A stretch of DNA of 26,903 nucleotides, taken from NCBI GenBank assembly GCA_050485365.1, contig JBJHBH010000048.1, positions 1 to 26,903 on the forward strand, read 5' to 3'. Position 1 is the stretch's first letter, and each line of letters opens with the position of its first letter. Below, piece after piece: positions 16,991-24,682 of the stretch. This DNA comes from JARFUG01 sp050485365. Lineage in GTDB: Bacteria > Desulfobacterota > Desulfuromonadia > Desulfuromonadales > JACZKF01. Made by a program: the position numbers and the translations under genes. The notes below the pieces were generated by a model that saw only the letters and a list, made by a program, of their open reading frames with translations, was not told the DNA's origin and did no database searches.

Positions 16991-17272
16991 ACTATGCTGA
17001 ATCATTGGCTGCTTCATCATTTTCTGCGACATCGGCAACCGCAGCGAGCCATTCGTATCGTGTCGGAGCCATGACTGACCAGGCGCCTCCTCCTCCCGGC
17101 ATTTGAGACGGATTGTCTCCACCAAGGACCAGGACCACCGACGGCGGCTATGGAAAAGAGACCCATCAAATCTCCAACACGGCATAACGGGTCGTTCGTT
17201 CAAAAATATTCACCACTTCAACTACTTACACAGGGCTTCGCTTCACGGGCATATTTTCCTGAAACAATGTTC
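16991..17272 (+). other. Gene-free region after iclR
   Basis: Together with the promoter and leader below, this makes a 550-bp gap between iclR and the first symporter subunit. No open frame here has coding character. No intrinsic terminator was seen after iclR. The last ~60 bp become AT-rich toward the promoter at 17273. Confidence 0.6.
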
Positions 17273-17301
17273 TTGACAGATATAAAACACTGTATTATTT
17301 T
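17273..17301 (+). promoter_or_regulatory. Promoter of symporter module 1 with shared motif
   Basis: TTGACA (17273–17278), 17 bp, then TATTTT (17296–17301). The spacer carries AACACTGTATTA at 17286–17297, starting 7 nt after the -35, as in the iclR and module 2 promoters. The start of transcription would fall near 17308. Confidence 0.7.
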
Positions 17302-17540
17302 TCCAGCAACTGTTTTATAAGAGGATTCACAGCTTTCACGGCGAAGCGGTATCCCCGAAGAGTTGAGGGACTCGGGGGGCTACCGAAGACTCTACAGAAA
17401 ATCACATTCCATCACGAAAGGGGACGAAAGGACGTACAAGGACACAAGGCACATCAAACCGTTTTATTCGCTGTCAGGTTTCGCTGGAAAGCATTTTCAA
17501 GGTCTCTTGCGAAAAAGAGAAGAAGAGAGAGGAGGCACTC
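17302..17540 (+). promoter_or_regulatory. Long structured 5' leader of module 1
   Basis: About 230 nt separate the promoter from the ATG. The strongest element is a hairpin at 17347–17385: CGGTA (17347–17351) pairs with TACCG (17381–17385), and CCCCGA (17353–17358) with TCGGGG (17372–17377). Downstream, ACGAAAGG occurs twice near 17415–17435, and a GAGGAGG ribosome site ends the leader. I could not match it to a known riboswitch class; the conserved GEMM core motifs are absent. Confidence 0.45.
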
Positions 17541-17795
17541 ATGGACAAAAGTGGAAAAGCCTACTGGCACGCGGTGCTGAAGTTGGTGGCAGTCATCCTG
17601 ACCATCTGGGCGGTGGTTGCGTACGGCTTCGGCATCCTTCTGGCGCCGGCGCTCAACAACATCATGATCGGCGGCTACCCGTTCGGCTTCTGGTGGGCGC
17701 ATCAGGGGTCGATGTATGTTTTTATCGCACTCATCTTCGTCTATGCCAAGTTGATGGGTAATCTTGACCGCAAATTTGATGTTCACGAGGAATAG
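17541..17795 (+). CDS. DUF4212 small subunit of sodium:solute symporter (module 1)
   Basis: This 84-aa membrane protein is of the DUF4212 type (TIGR03647), a family found next to large symporters of the VC_2705 type and presumed to be their small subunit. It has two predicted membrane helices (about 13–34 and 50–71), with the family motif GYPFGFWWAHQGS at 45–57 leading into helix 2. The end is short and charged (LDRKFDVHEE). A strong GAGGAGG site precedes the ATG. The large symporter gene follows after 13 nt, so the two are surely one operon. Its biochemical role is not known from sequence. Confidence 0.92.
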   Translation: MDKSGKAYWHAVLKLVAVILTIWAVVAYGFGILLAPALNNIMIGGYPFGFWWAHQGSMYVFIALIFVYAKLMGNLDRKFDVHEE

Positions 17796-17808
17796 GGAGG
17801 CGACCTAA

Positions 17809-19611
17809 ATGGAACTGCAAACTCTTACATATCTCGTCGTCGGCGCCACCTTCGCGCTGTACATCGGTATCGCCGTCTGGGCCCGTGCCGGTAGCACCAA
17901 AGACTTTTACGTCGCAGGCGGCGGGGTTCATCCCGTCACCAACGGTATGGCGACCGCGGCCGACTGGATGTCGGCGGCCTCCTTCATCTCGATGGCCGGC
18001 CTTATCGCCAACATGGGTTACGGCGGCGGCCTCTTCCTCATGGGCTGGACCGGCGGCTACGTCCTCATGGCGTGTCTGCTCGCCCCCTATCTGCGCAAGT
18101 TCGGCAAGTTCACCGTGCCGGCCTTCGTCGCCGACCGCTACTACTCCAAGACGGCTGCCGCCACGGCGGTCATCTGCCTCCTGGTCGCCTCGATCACCTA
18201 CATCATCGGCCAGATGACCGGCGTCGGCGTTACCTTCTCGCGCTTCCTCGGCGTCACCAACGAGATGGGGATCTATCTCGGCATGGGTATCGTCTTTTGC
18301 TACGCTGTTTTCGGCGGCATGAAGGGGATCACCTACACCCAGGTCGCCCAGTACTGCGTTCTGATCTCGGCCTACACCGTCCCGGCGATCTTCATCTCGT
18401 TCCAGCTCACCGGGATTCCGCTGCCCCAGCTCGGCCTCGGATCCACGCTGGCCGGCACTGACACGCACCTTCTGGCCCGCCTCGATCAGGTCGTCACCGA
18501 CCTCGGGTTCGGCCAGTACACCACCACCGTCGCCGGCAGCACCCTGAACATGTTCGTCTACACCGTGTCGCTCATGATCGGTACCGCCGGTCTGCCGCAC
18601 GTCATCATCCGCTTCTTCACCGTCCCCTCGGTCGCCGCTGCCCGCTCCTCGGCCGGCTGGGCCCTGGTCTTCATCGCCATCCTCTACACCACCGCCCCCG
18701 CGGTCGCCGCCATGGCGCGTTACAATCTGATTGCCACGGTTCACCCTGCCGTCCACGCAGGCGAGCCCCTCGTCGTCGAAGGCGGTGGCTTGGTGTACGA
18801 CGAGCGTCCCGACTGGATGCAGCGCTGGGAAGTCACCGGCCTGCTGCGCTGGGAAGACAAGAACAACGACGGCCGCATTCAGTACTACAACGACCGCAAT
18901 CCCGCCATGCAGGAGCGCGCTGCCGCTGTGGGCTGGGCCGGCAACGAGCTGACCGTCAACTCTGACATCATGGTTCTTGCCAACCCCGAAATCGCCTTGC
19001 TGCCCAACTGGGTTATCGCCCTCACCGCCGCAGGCGGCGTCGCCGCAGCCCTCTCCACCGCCGCCGGTCTGCTCCTGGCGATCTCGTCGGCGATTTCGCA
19101 CGACTTGTTGAAGAAGATCTGGATGCCGAGCCTCTCGGAGAAAGGCGAGCTCCTCGCCGGCAAGATCTCCATGGCCCTCGCCATCGTCGTCGCTGGCTAT
19201 TTGGGGCTGAATCCACCAGGATTTGCGGCGGGGACAGTGGCGCTCGCCTTCGGTATCGCGGCGTGCTCCATCTTCCCCTGCCTCATGATGGGTATCTTCA
19301 ACAAGAAGATGAACAAGGAAGGGGCCATCGCCGGGATGATCGCCGGCCTCACGGTCACCCTCATCTACGTCTTCGCCCACAAGGGGATCTTCTTCATCCG
19401 CGGCACCGAGTTCGTCGAGCTGATCGGCGGCACGAACTCCTTCTTCGGGATCACCCCCGAGGCCTTCGGTGCCATCGGCGCGCTGGTGAACTTCGGAACC
19501 GCCTATGTGGTCAGCAAGGTCACCCCCGCGTGCCCGGATCACATCCAGCACATGGTGGAAGACGTTCGTACCCCCCGCGGTGCTTCGAAGAGCGTCGAGG
19601 GCGCACATTAA
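17809..19611 (+). CDS. Sodium:solute symporter, acetate-type (module 1, large subunit)
   Basis: This 600-aa inner-membrane transporter belongs to the SSS family (VC_2705/ActP-like) and probably takes up acetate or a similar monocarboxylate with Na+. It is highly hydrophobic, with more than ten predicted helices. Family segments include ADWMSAASFISMAGLIA (51–67), MGWTGGYVLM (78–87), RKFGKFTVPAFVADRYYS (96–113) and GTAGLPHVIIRFFTVPS (258–274). Between helices, about 312–395 form a long hydrophilic loop holding DKNNDGRIQYYN (350–361), an EF-hand-like calcium loop. GGGAGG precedes the ATG. A strong terminator follows the gene. The acetate substrate is inferred from relatives. Confidence 0.93.
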   Translation: MELQTLTYLVVGATFALYIGIAVWARAGSTKDFYVAGGGVHPVTNGMATAADWMSAASFISMAGLIANMGYGGGLFLMGWTGGYVLMACLLAPYLRKFGKFTVPAFVADRYYSKTAAATAVICLLVASITYIIGQMTGVGVTFSRFLGVTNEMGIYLGMGIVFCYAVFGGMKGITYTQVAQYCVLISAYTVPAIFISFQLTGIPLPQLGLGSTLAGTDTHLLARLDQVVTDLGFGQYTTTVAGSTLNMFVYTVSLMIGTAGLPHVIIRFFTVPSVAAARSSAGWALVFIAILYTTAPAVAAMARYNLIATVHPAVHAGEPLVVEGGGLVYDERPDWMQRWEVTGLLRWEDKNNDGRIQYYNDRNPAMQERAAAVGWAGNELTVNSDIMVLANPEIALLPNWVIALTAAGGVAAALSTAAGLLLAISSAISHDLLKKIWMPSLSEKGELLAGKISMALAIVVAGYLGLNPPGFAAGTVALAFGIAACSIFPCLMMGIFNKKMNKEGAIAGMIAGLTVTLIYVFAHKGIFFIRGTEFVELIGGTNSFFGITPEAFGAIGALVNFGTAYVVSKVTPACPDHIQHMVEDVRTPRGASKSVEGAH

Positions 19612-19650
19612 TCTTCGGCTGAATCTGCAGCTGTCGATGTAAATTCGATA

Positions 19651-19682
19651 CCCCGCCGGCTTAGCCGGCGGGGGTTTTTTTT
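19651..19682 (+). terminator. Intrinsic terminator after symporter 1
   Basis: A perfect 10-bp stem, CCCCGCCGGC (19651–19660) and GCCGGCGGGG (19664–19673), with a 3-nt loop, is followed by a run of T at 19675–19682. This is a textbook rho-independent terminator. It separates the DUF4212–symporter pair from the 130-aa gene and the DUF294 gene. Confidence 0.95.
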
Positions 19683-19780
19683 CCAAAATTCTGTTGAATT
19701 GTTTCAACTTCCTCGGGTACAACGTAGGCATAGCCTCACAAAGAACCGGCCCCTCGATCGGGTCGACAGGAGTTGCGCGA

Positions 19781-20173
19781 ATGGTTTTCGACGTCTATAC
19801 CGCCATGACATGGATTTTGTTCCTGGCTCTGTTTCCCATGGCGTTTTTTTGGCTTCGCCGCGCTCACCGGATCTTCATTCAGCGCGACCATTCTGAAGTC
19901 GCGCTAAAAAAAGGAGAGCCGCCGCCCAATCCGAAGAAATGGGCGCCTTACACCGGCTCGGTCAATCTGATTGCCGGCGTCGTCGCCGTCTGGATTATCA
20001 TCGGCATCCCCATCTGGATCGCCACGGGGCTTCGCATCGGCCCCTTCCATCATTTCGACGCCTGGAGCGCTCTCGCCGGCACGACGATCTGGCTCAAGGT
20101 CTTCGCAGACTTCATCATCAGCCGCCAGGCACACCCCAAGGCCTGGAGCGTCAACAAGGACAAGAAAAAGTAG
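19781..20173 (+). CDS. Small membrane protein of unknown function (module 1)
   Basis: I do not recognise this 130-aa protein. It has a helix at about 8–25 (MTWILFLALFPMAFFWL), a charged hydrophilic stretch with PPPNPKKWAPYT, a second helix at about 60–82 (VNLIAGVVAVWIIIGIPIWIA), and a possible third at about 95–113. The tail is lysine-rich. The frame extends upstream to 19694, but the ATG at 19781 has AGGAG 8 nt before it, so I chose that. It lies between the symporter terminator and the DUF294 regulator gene, in the place taken by a 62-aa membrane protein in module 2. It could be an accessory or anchoring protein of the system. Confidence 0.8.
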   Translation: MVFDVYTAMTWILFLALFPMAFFWLRRAHRIFIQRDHSEVALKKGEPPPNPKKWAPYTGSVNLIAGVVAVWIIIGIPIWIATGLRIGPFHHFDAWSALAGTTIWLKVFADFIISRQAHPKAWSVNKDKKK

Positions 20174-20235
20174 CAGGCGCCCTGCGGCAACCCTTCGCGC
20201 CTGCGCGCCGCCCGTAGACGAGAGATGAGGAAACG

Positions 20236-22149
20236 ATGGACGTCGGAAAGGACACGAAAAGCTCCGAAGCGCTCGATCAACTCCCCGACGCGGTCTTCGA
20301 GCGGTTCAAGGAAGCCGCTGTCGTCGAAAAGTTCCCTCCGCACACGCATATCTTCAAGCAGAACGACCCACCGACCGGCTATCTGTATCTGATCAAAAAG
20401 GGAATCGTCGAGATCGCCGCCTCCACTCCCAGCGGCATCGAGATGGTCGTCGATTACCGCCACGAAGGCGAATTCTTCGGCGGAACCCCCATCTTTACCG
20501 GGGAGCCATACACCGCCGGGGCGCGCACCGTGAAGGCGACCGAATGCTATGTCGTCCCCGAGCATGTGGTGCGCCAGGCGCAGAGCGAATTTCCGCAGCT
20601 TCGCGACTACTTCACCCGTTTCGTCCTCACCCGCGTCAAGCACCTTTACGCCGACATCGTCACCGAGCACAGCAAAAAGGCCCTAACGCAGATGGAGGCC
20701 TTTCCCTTTCAGAAACGCCTGTCCGAGATCATGTCGACCCCGGTCGAGGTCTGCTCCGTGCAGTCCACCGCCCAGGAGATCGCCCGCCAGATGAGCGACA
20801 AGGGGATCAGCTCGGTCCTCGTCCTCGACGACTTCGACTCTCCCATCGGCATCGTCACCGAGCGCGACATCGTCACCAAGGTCGTCGCTCCGGCAGAGGG
20901 CGACCTACGCACGGCCACCGCCGGCGTGATCATGACCGAGCACCCCTACGCGATGTCGCCCGACGAATACATGTACGAGGCGATGTCCTACATGCTCGGC
21001 CACAAGATCAAGCACCTCCCCGTGGTGGACGCAGAGAAGGCCGTGGGGATCGTCACCATGCAGGATCTGCTGCGCTTCCGCAGTCAGAAGGCGATGCTGC
21101 TGATCGGCAGCGTCAAGGAGGCGCACTCGATCGGCGATCTGAAGATCATCAAGGCTCAGGTCGTCAAGGTGGCCAAGGCCCTTTTGAGCGAGACGCGCTC
21201 GCCCTTCGAGACGATGGAGATTCTCTCCTACATCCATCACTGCATTCAGCGGCGCTGCTTCGATCTCGTGCTGGAGCAGATGAGACAGGAGGGGATCACC
21301 CCGCCCGACATCCGCTTCTGCCTCATGATCATGGGGAGCGGGGGCCGAAAAGAGATGCTTCTTGCGCCGGATCAGGACAACGGCCTCATCTACGAAAACT
21401 TCCCCGACGAGCGCCTGGAGGAGGTGGACGCATTCTTCGTCCCCTTCGCAGATCGCGTCGCATCCGCCTTCGCCGAAGTCGGCTACCCTTTTTGCAACGG
21501 GGAGGTCATGCTCAACAACCCCCTGTGGCGAGGACGCCTTAAGGATTGGCAAAAGCGCGTCTCCGGCTGGATCACCCAACCCGAGCCGCAGATGGTCATG
21601 ACCTCGACGATCTTCTTCGACTTCATGCCGCTCACCGGCGACCCCACCCTGTGCAAGGACCTGCGGCAGATCGTTCACCGCGAGCTTCGCGGCAACGAGC
21701 ACTTTCTCTATCACCTGCTCGAAAACGATCTCAATCACAAGCCCCCCCTCGGATTCCTCGGGCGCTTCCTCGTCGAGAAAAGCGGCAAGCACAAAGGGGA
21801 GCTCTCCCTGAAACAGGCCGGCAGCATCTTCATCGTCGACTGCCTGCGCATCTTTTTGCTCGAACGGGGGCTCGATGCGACAACGACCGTCGAGCGACTG
21901 GAGAAACTCGTCAAGCTCAACGTCTTCGATCAGGAGACGGCGGAGCACCTCAAGGCGGCGTTCGAGGCCTTCACCTTTTTGCGCCTGCGCCATGAGATCG
22001 AGCTGATCGAGGAGGGGAAAGCGCCGACGCACTATATCGACCCGCACGCCCTGAGCAAGAACGAGCAGGATCTTCTGCGTGAATCGTTTCGCGCTGTCGG
22101 CAAACTGCAGGACTCTGCCCGCCGCCACTTCGGCCGCGGAGCCCTGTAG
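20236..22149 (+). CDS. cNMP-like/CBS/DUF294 nucleotidyltransferase regulator (module 1)
   Basis: This 637-aa soluble protein has four parts. A cyclic-nucleotide-binding fold spans about 15–140. Two CBS domains follow, at about 163–220 and 228–285. A DUF294 nucleotidyltransferase then carries GSGGRKEM (367–374) and DQDNG (379–383, the likely metal aspartates), and a DUF294 C-terminal helical domain completes it. Its nucleotidyltransferase resembles that of GlnD. In the cNMP pocket the cassette reads FGGTPIFTGEPYTAGARTV, lacking the usual Glu after Gly, so cyclic-nucleotide binding is doubtful. CBS pairs usually bind adenine nucleotides, suggesting an energy sensor. It probably controls the neighbouring symporter, by genomic association. 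GAGGA precedes the ATG. Confidence 0.92.
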   Translation: MDVGKDTKSSEALDQLPDAVFERFKEAAVVEKFPPHTHIFKQNDPPTGYLYLIKKGIVEIAASTPSGIEMVVDYRHEGEFFGGTPIFTGEPYTAGARTVKATECYVVPEHVVRQAQSEFPQLRDYFTRFVLTRVKHLYADIVTEHSKKALTQMEAFPFQKRLSEIMSTPVEVCSVQSTAQEIARQMSDKGISSVLVLDDFDSPIGIVTERDIVTKVVAPAEGDLRTATAGVIMTEHPYAMSPDEYMYEAMSYMLGHKIKHLPVVDAEKAVGIVTMQDLLRFRSQKAMLLIGSVKEAHSIGDLKIIKAQVVKVAKALLSETRSPFETMEILSYIHHCIQRRCFDLVLEQMRQEGITPPDIRFCLMIMGSGGRKEMLLAPDQDNGLIYENFPDERLEEVDAFFVPFADRVASAFAEVGYPFCNGEVMLNNPLWRGRLKDWQKRVSGWITQPEPQMVMTSTIFFDFMPLTGDPTLCKDLRQIVHRELRGNEHFLYHLLENDLNHKPPLGFLGRFLVEKSGKHKGELSLKQAGSIFIVDCLRIFLLERGLDATTTVERLEKLVKLNVFDQETAEHLKAAFEAFTFLRLRHEIELIEEGKAPTHYIDPHALSKNEQDLLRESFRAVGKLQDSARRHFGRGAL

Positions 22150-22168
22150 GTGCAGGCGCTCTTTTCAA

Positions 22169-22197
22169 TTGACTCGAACAAAACATTGTACTAAACC
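22169..22197 (+). promoter_or_regulatory. Promoter of symporter module 2 with shared motif
   Basis: TTGACT (22169–22174), 17 bp, then TAAACC (22192–22197). The spacer carries AACATTGTACTA at 22182–22193, starting 7 nt after the -35, as in the iclR and module 1 promoters. It starts 19 nt after the stop of the first DUF294 gene. The leader would be about 90 nt. Confidence 0.65.
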
Positions 22198-22294
22198 TAC
22201 CATCGCACCTAGCCGCTATTCACCTGCCTGCGGTATGCCGTCCTCACACCTCGTCGCGCACCATACCGGATCAGTATTTTTTGGAGTCTGCCCA

Positions 22295-22630
22295 ATGCCG
22301 GTGCCCAGAAGAGTCGAAGTCAACTTTTTCCGTCCCTCCACGCAGAACATGAAGCGGGAAGTCGGGGTCGCCTGGACGATCCTGGCGATCTGGGGCGCGT
22401 TGTCCTTCGGCATCCCCGTGCTGATCTGGGTCGCAGGGCTCGGCGATCCGACGGGGCTCGGGCGCTCGTTCATGACCGACACCATCTTCCTCGGATTTCC
22501 CCTTCACTACTGGCTGATCGCGCAGGGGTGCACCATCGGCTACGTCCTGCTGTGCAAGCTCTACTGTTCGTTGTGGGACAAGCGGATTAAACCCCATGCG
22601 CCGGCGGCGCAGAAGGGTTCAAGATGGTAA
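22295..22630 (+). CDS. DUF4212 small subunit of sodium:solute symporter (module 2)
   Basis: This 111-aa protein is a second DUF4212 family member with two helices (about 24–46 and 68–90). The motif GFPLHYWLIAQG (67–78) matches GYPFGFWWAHQG of the first copy. It has a longer, basic N-terminus (MPVPRRVEVNFFRPS) and C-terminus than module 1. The frame runs upstream to 22079 inside the DUF294 gene. I chose the ATG at 22295 because GGAG lies 8 nt upstream and a promoter lies between. Its last 7 nt overlap the start of the large symporter gene (22624–22630), which indicates coupled translation. Confidence 0.9.
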   Translation: MPVPRRVEVNFFRPSTQNMKREVGVAWTILAIWGALSFGIPVLIWVAGLGDPTGLGRSFMTDTIFLGFPLHYWLIAQGCTIGYVLLCKLYCSLWDKRIKPHAPAAQKGSRW

Positions 22631-24351
22631 CGACCATGCGCCGGACCTTCACCACCCTTTTCCTTCTTCTTTTCCTTCTCCCCGCGACGGCCATGGCTGC
22701 GGGCGAAGAGATCTATCAGGTCGAGCAGGGATTCAAGCTCATCCCGGCCATCATCATGATGGCCACACTGGCCCTGTATGTCGGGGTCGGATTTCTTTCC
22801 AAGGTATCGGACACCTCCGGTTACTGGGTCGCCGGCCAGGGGATCGGCAAGTACGGCAACGGCGCCGCCATCGCCTCGGACTGGATGAGCGCCGCCTCGT
22901 TCATGGGGGTGGCAGGGCTGCTTTACCTCAAGGGGTGGTTCGGCCTTGGGTACATCATCGGCTGGACCGGGGGGTATGTCCTGCTCCTGGTACTGCTGGC
23001 CGCGCAGCTTCGACGGTTCGGCAAATTCACCATTCCTGAATTTCTCGGCGACCGCTACGATTCCCATTCGGTGCGCCTCATCGCCGCCTCGGTCACCGTC
23101 ATCATCGCCATCACCTACTCCACCGCGCAGTTCAAGGGGATCGGCCTGGTGTGCGGGTGGATCTTCGGGATGAGCTACACCGCCAGCGTCTTTTTCGCCG
23201 CCGGCGTCGTGTGCGCCTACATGCTGATCTCGGGGATGTCGGGGGTGACGCGCAATCAGCAGATCCAGTACGTCATCCTCATCTCGGCCTTTTTGATCCC
23301 GCTGTGGATCCTGATCCGAAAGGCGGGGGGGACGGGGATCCTCCCTCAGCTCGAGTACGGCAGCATCCTCGCCGGGCTGATGGAAGGGCACGTCGCCGCC
23401 GAGGCGGGGGGCCGCCTCACCGGCGAAGACCTCATCGAGGCGAGCCGGGTCTATCTCCCTTGGGGGACGGGGGGGACGATCTACCACTTCATCGCGCTGG
23501 TCTTCACCCTCATGGTCGGCACGGCGGGCCTGCCCCACATCATGATCCGCTTCTACACGATCAAGAACGAGGATGTCGCGCGCCGCTCGGTCCTGTGGGG
23601 CCTCTTCTTCATCGGCCTGCTCTACTGGTCCTCCCCGGTCTACGCCGCCATGGGGAAGTTCTGGAACCCGCTGGGGGGCGCTCAGGTCGCCGACGTCATC
23701 ATCCTCTCCGCGCCCGAGAGAGCCGGGATGGGGCAGGCGTTTCTCGGCTATCTCGCCTCCGGCGCTCTGGCGGCGGGGATCTCGACGGTGGCGGGGCTGC
23801 TGCTCGCCGGCGCCTCGGCGGTCGCCCACGATTTTTACGCCACGGTGCTGCGCCCCGCAAGCAACGACAGGCAGCGCCTCTTTGTCGGGCGGCTCTTCAC
23901 CGCCGTCCTGTGCGGCATCGTCGTCGTCACCGCCCTCTACCCGCCCGCCCTCATCGCGCAGATCGTCGCCATGGCCTTCGCCATCGCCGGCAACACCATC
24001 TTTCCGGCCTGCGTGCTGGGGGTCTGGTACAGCAAGGCCAACAAGTACGGCGCATTGGCCGGGATGACTTTCGGCTTGACCATGACCCTGATCGCCATGG
24101 CGGGCTGGATGCTGCGAATCCCCGCCTTCGGCGACACCGGCATTCTGCCCGCCACCAGCTCGGCGCTGATCGTCTGCCCCCTGGCGTTTCTGATCAACAT
24201 CATCGTCTCGAACCTGACCCACGAAAAGGTCACCGCCGAGTCCGCCATGAAGTCCGATTCCATTTTGCGCAGGCTGCACAACATCCCCGACGAGATGGAA
24301 GGCGCCACTTCTGCGGGCGATCGCCCCGAGGCGACAGCTCCGGGGCGTTAG
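22624..24351 (+). CDS. Sodium:solute symporter, VC_2705-like (module 2, large subunit)
   Basis: This 575-aa SSS-family transporter is the paralogue of the module 1 symporter. Shared segments include SDWMSAASFMGVAGLLY, IGWTGGYVLL, RRFGKFTIPEFLGDRYDS and GTAGLPHIMIRFYTI. Unlike copy 1 it begins with a cleavable-looking signal sequence: basic start, hydrophobic core at about 9–24, then ATAMAAGEE. It lacks the long EF-hand-like loop, with only a short connection before GQAFLGYLASGALAAGIST. These differences suggest a different affinity, substrate or control. The ATG overlaps the end of the DUF4212 gene. An alternative start is Met5. The 62-aa gene follows after 13 nt. Confidence 0.93.
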   Translation: MVTTMRRTFTTLFLLLFLLPATAMAAGEEIYQVEQGFKLIPAIIMMATLALYVGVGFLSKVSDTSGYWVAGQGIGKYGNGAAIASDWMSAASFMGVAGLLYLKGWFGLGYIIGWTGGYVLLLVLLAAQLRRFGKFTIPEFLGDRYDSHSVRLIAASVTVIIAITYSTAQFKGIGLVCGWIFGMSYTASVFFAAGVVCAYMLISGMSGVTRNQQIQYVILISAFLIPLWILIRKAGGTGILPQLEYGSILAGLMEGHVAAEAGGRLTGEDLIEASRVYLPWGTGGTIYHFIALVFTLMVGTAGLPHIMIRFYTIKNEDVARRSVLWGLFFIGLLYWSSPVYAAMGKFWNPLGGAQVADVIILSAPERAGMGQAFLGYLASGALAAGISTVAGLLLAGASAVAHDFYATVLRPASNDRQRLFVGRLFTAVLCGIVVVTALYPPALIAQIVAMAFAIAGNTIFPACVLGVWYSKANKYGALAGMTFGLTMTLIAMAGWMLRIPAFGDTGILPATSSALIVCPLAFLINIIVSNLTHEKVTAESAMKSDSILRRLHNIPDEMEGATSAGDRPEATAPGR

Positions 24352-24364
24352 TGGAGTTGCTGCC

Positions 24365-24553
24365 ATGTTCACCCGCAAACGCATCGCCATGAGCTTTTCG
24401 GTTTTGGGCATCGTCCTGATGGGGGTCGACATGATGGTGACGCGCGATTTCTTCGTCCATGTCGGCGAGCTCATGATCGCCTCCCTTCTGTGCCTCGCCC
24501 TCGGGATCTTCATCGACCGCGAGAAAAAAGGCGCACCCCGCAAGGGCTCCTGA
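24365..24553 (+). CDS. Small two-helix membrane protein (module 2)
   Basis: This 62-aa protein has two predicted membrane helices (about 9–25 and 32–50) joined by a short loop with MMVTRDFFVHVGE, and a basic tail (DREKKGAPRKGS). I do not recognise its family. GGAG lies 8 nt before the ATG and the symporter stop is only 13 nt upstream, so it is very likely translated and part of the symporter operon. It occupies the same slot, between symporter and DUF294 regulator, as the unrelated-looking 130-aa membrane protein of module 1. Confidence 0.78.
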   Translation: MFTRKRIAMSFSVLGIVLMGVDMMVTRDFFVHVGELMIASLLCLALGIFIDREKKGAPRKGS

Positions 24554-24617
24554 TCACCACGCCTCCATCTCCCCCCGGGACCGCACCACCTCCATCGGCT
24601 CGGACTGCGCCTTTGTC

Positions 24618-24646
24618 TTGCCCCTTCGCGAGGGCGATGATAGGAT
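24618..24646 (+). promoter_or_regulatory. Possible separate promoter for the second DUF294 gene
   Basis: TTGCCC (24618–24623), 17 bp, then TAGGAT (24641–24646). The start would be near 24653, about 30 nt before the chosen ATG at 24683. The spacer motif shared by the other three promoters is absent here. Confidence 0.4.
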
Positions 24647-24682
24647 GTGAAATCGTTTACCTTTCACTTTCGGGGTTCTTTC

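Noticed and set aside
17302..17540. GEMM (cyclic dinucleotide) riboswitch before module 1
   Set aside because: The conserved GCAAA and GACGCAAAGCC core segments are absent, although such switches are common in Geobacter relatives.
17731..19731. 666-codon minus-strand open frame opposite symporter 1
   Set aside because: It is rich in Gly, Asp and His and gives no recognisable protein. The plus strand carries the clear symporter with ribosome site and terminator.
22561..24543. 660-codon minus-strand open frame opposite symporter 2
   Set aside because: Same kind of shadow: low-complexity charged sequence opposite a clear transporter gene.
24647..24682. GTG start for the second DUF294 protein
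   Set aside because: It would add 12 residues not present in the paralogue and would fall at the predicted transcription start.
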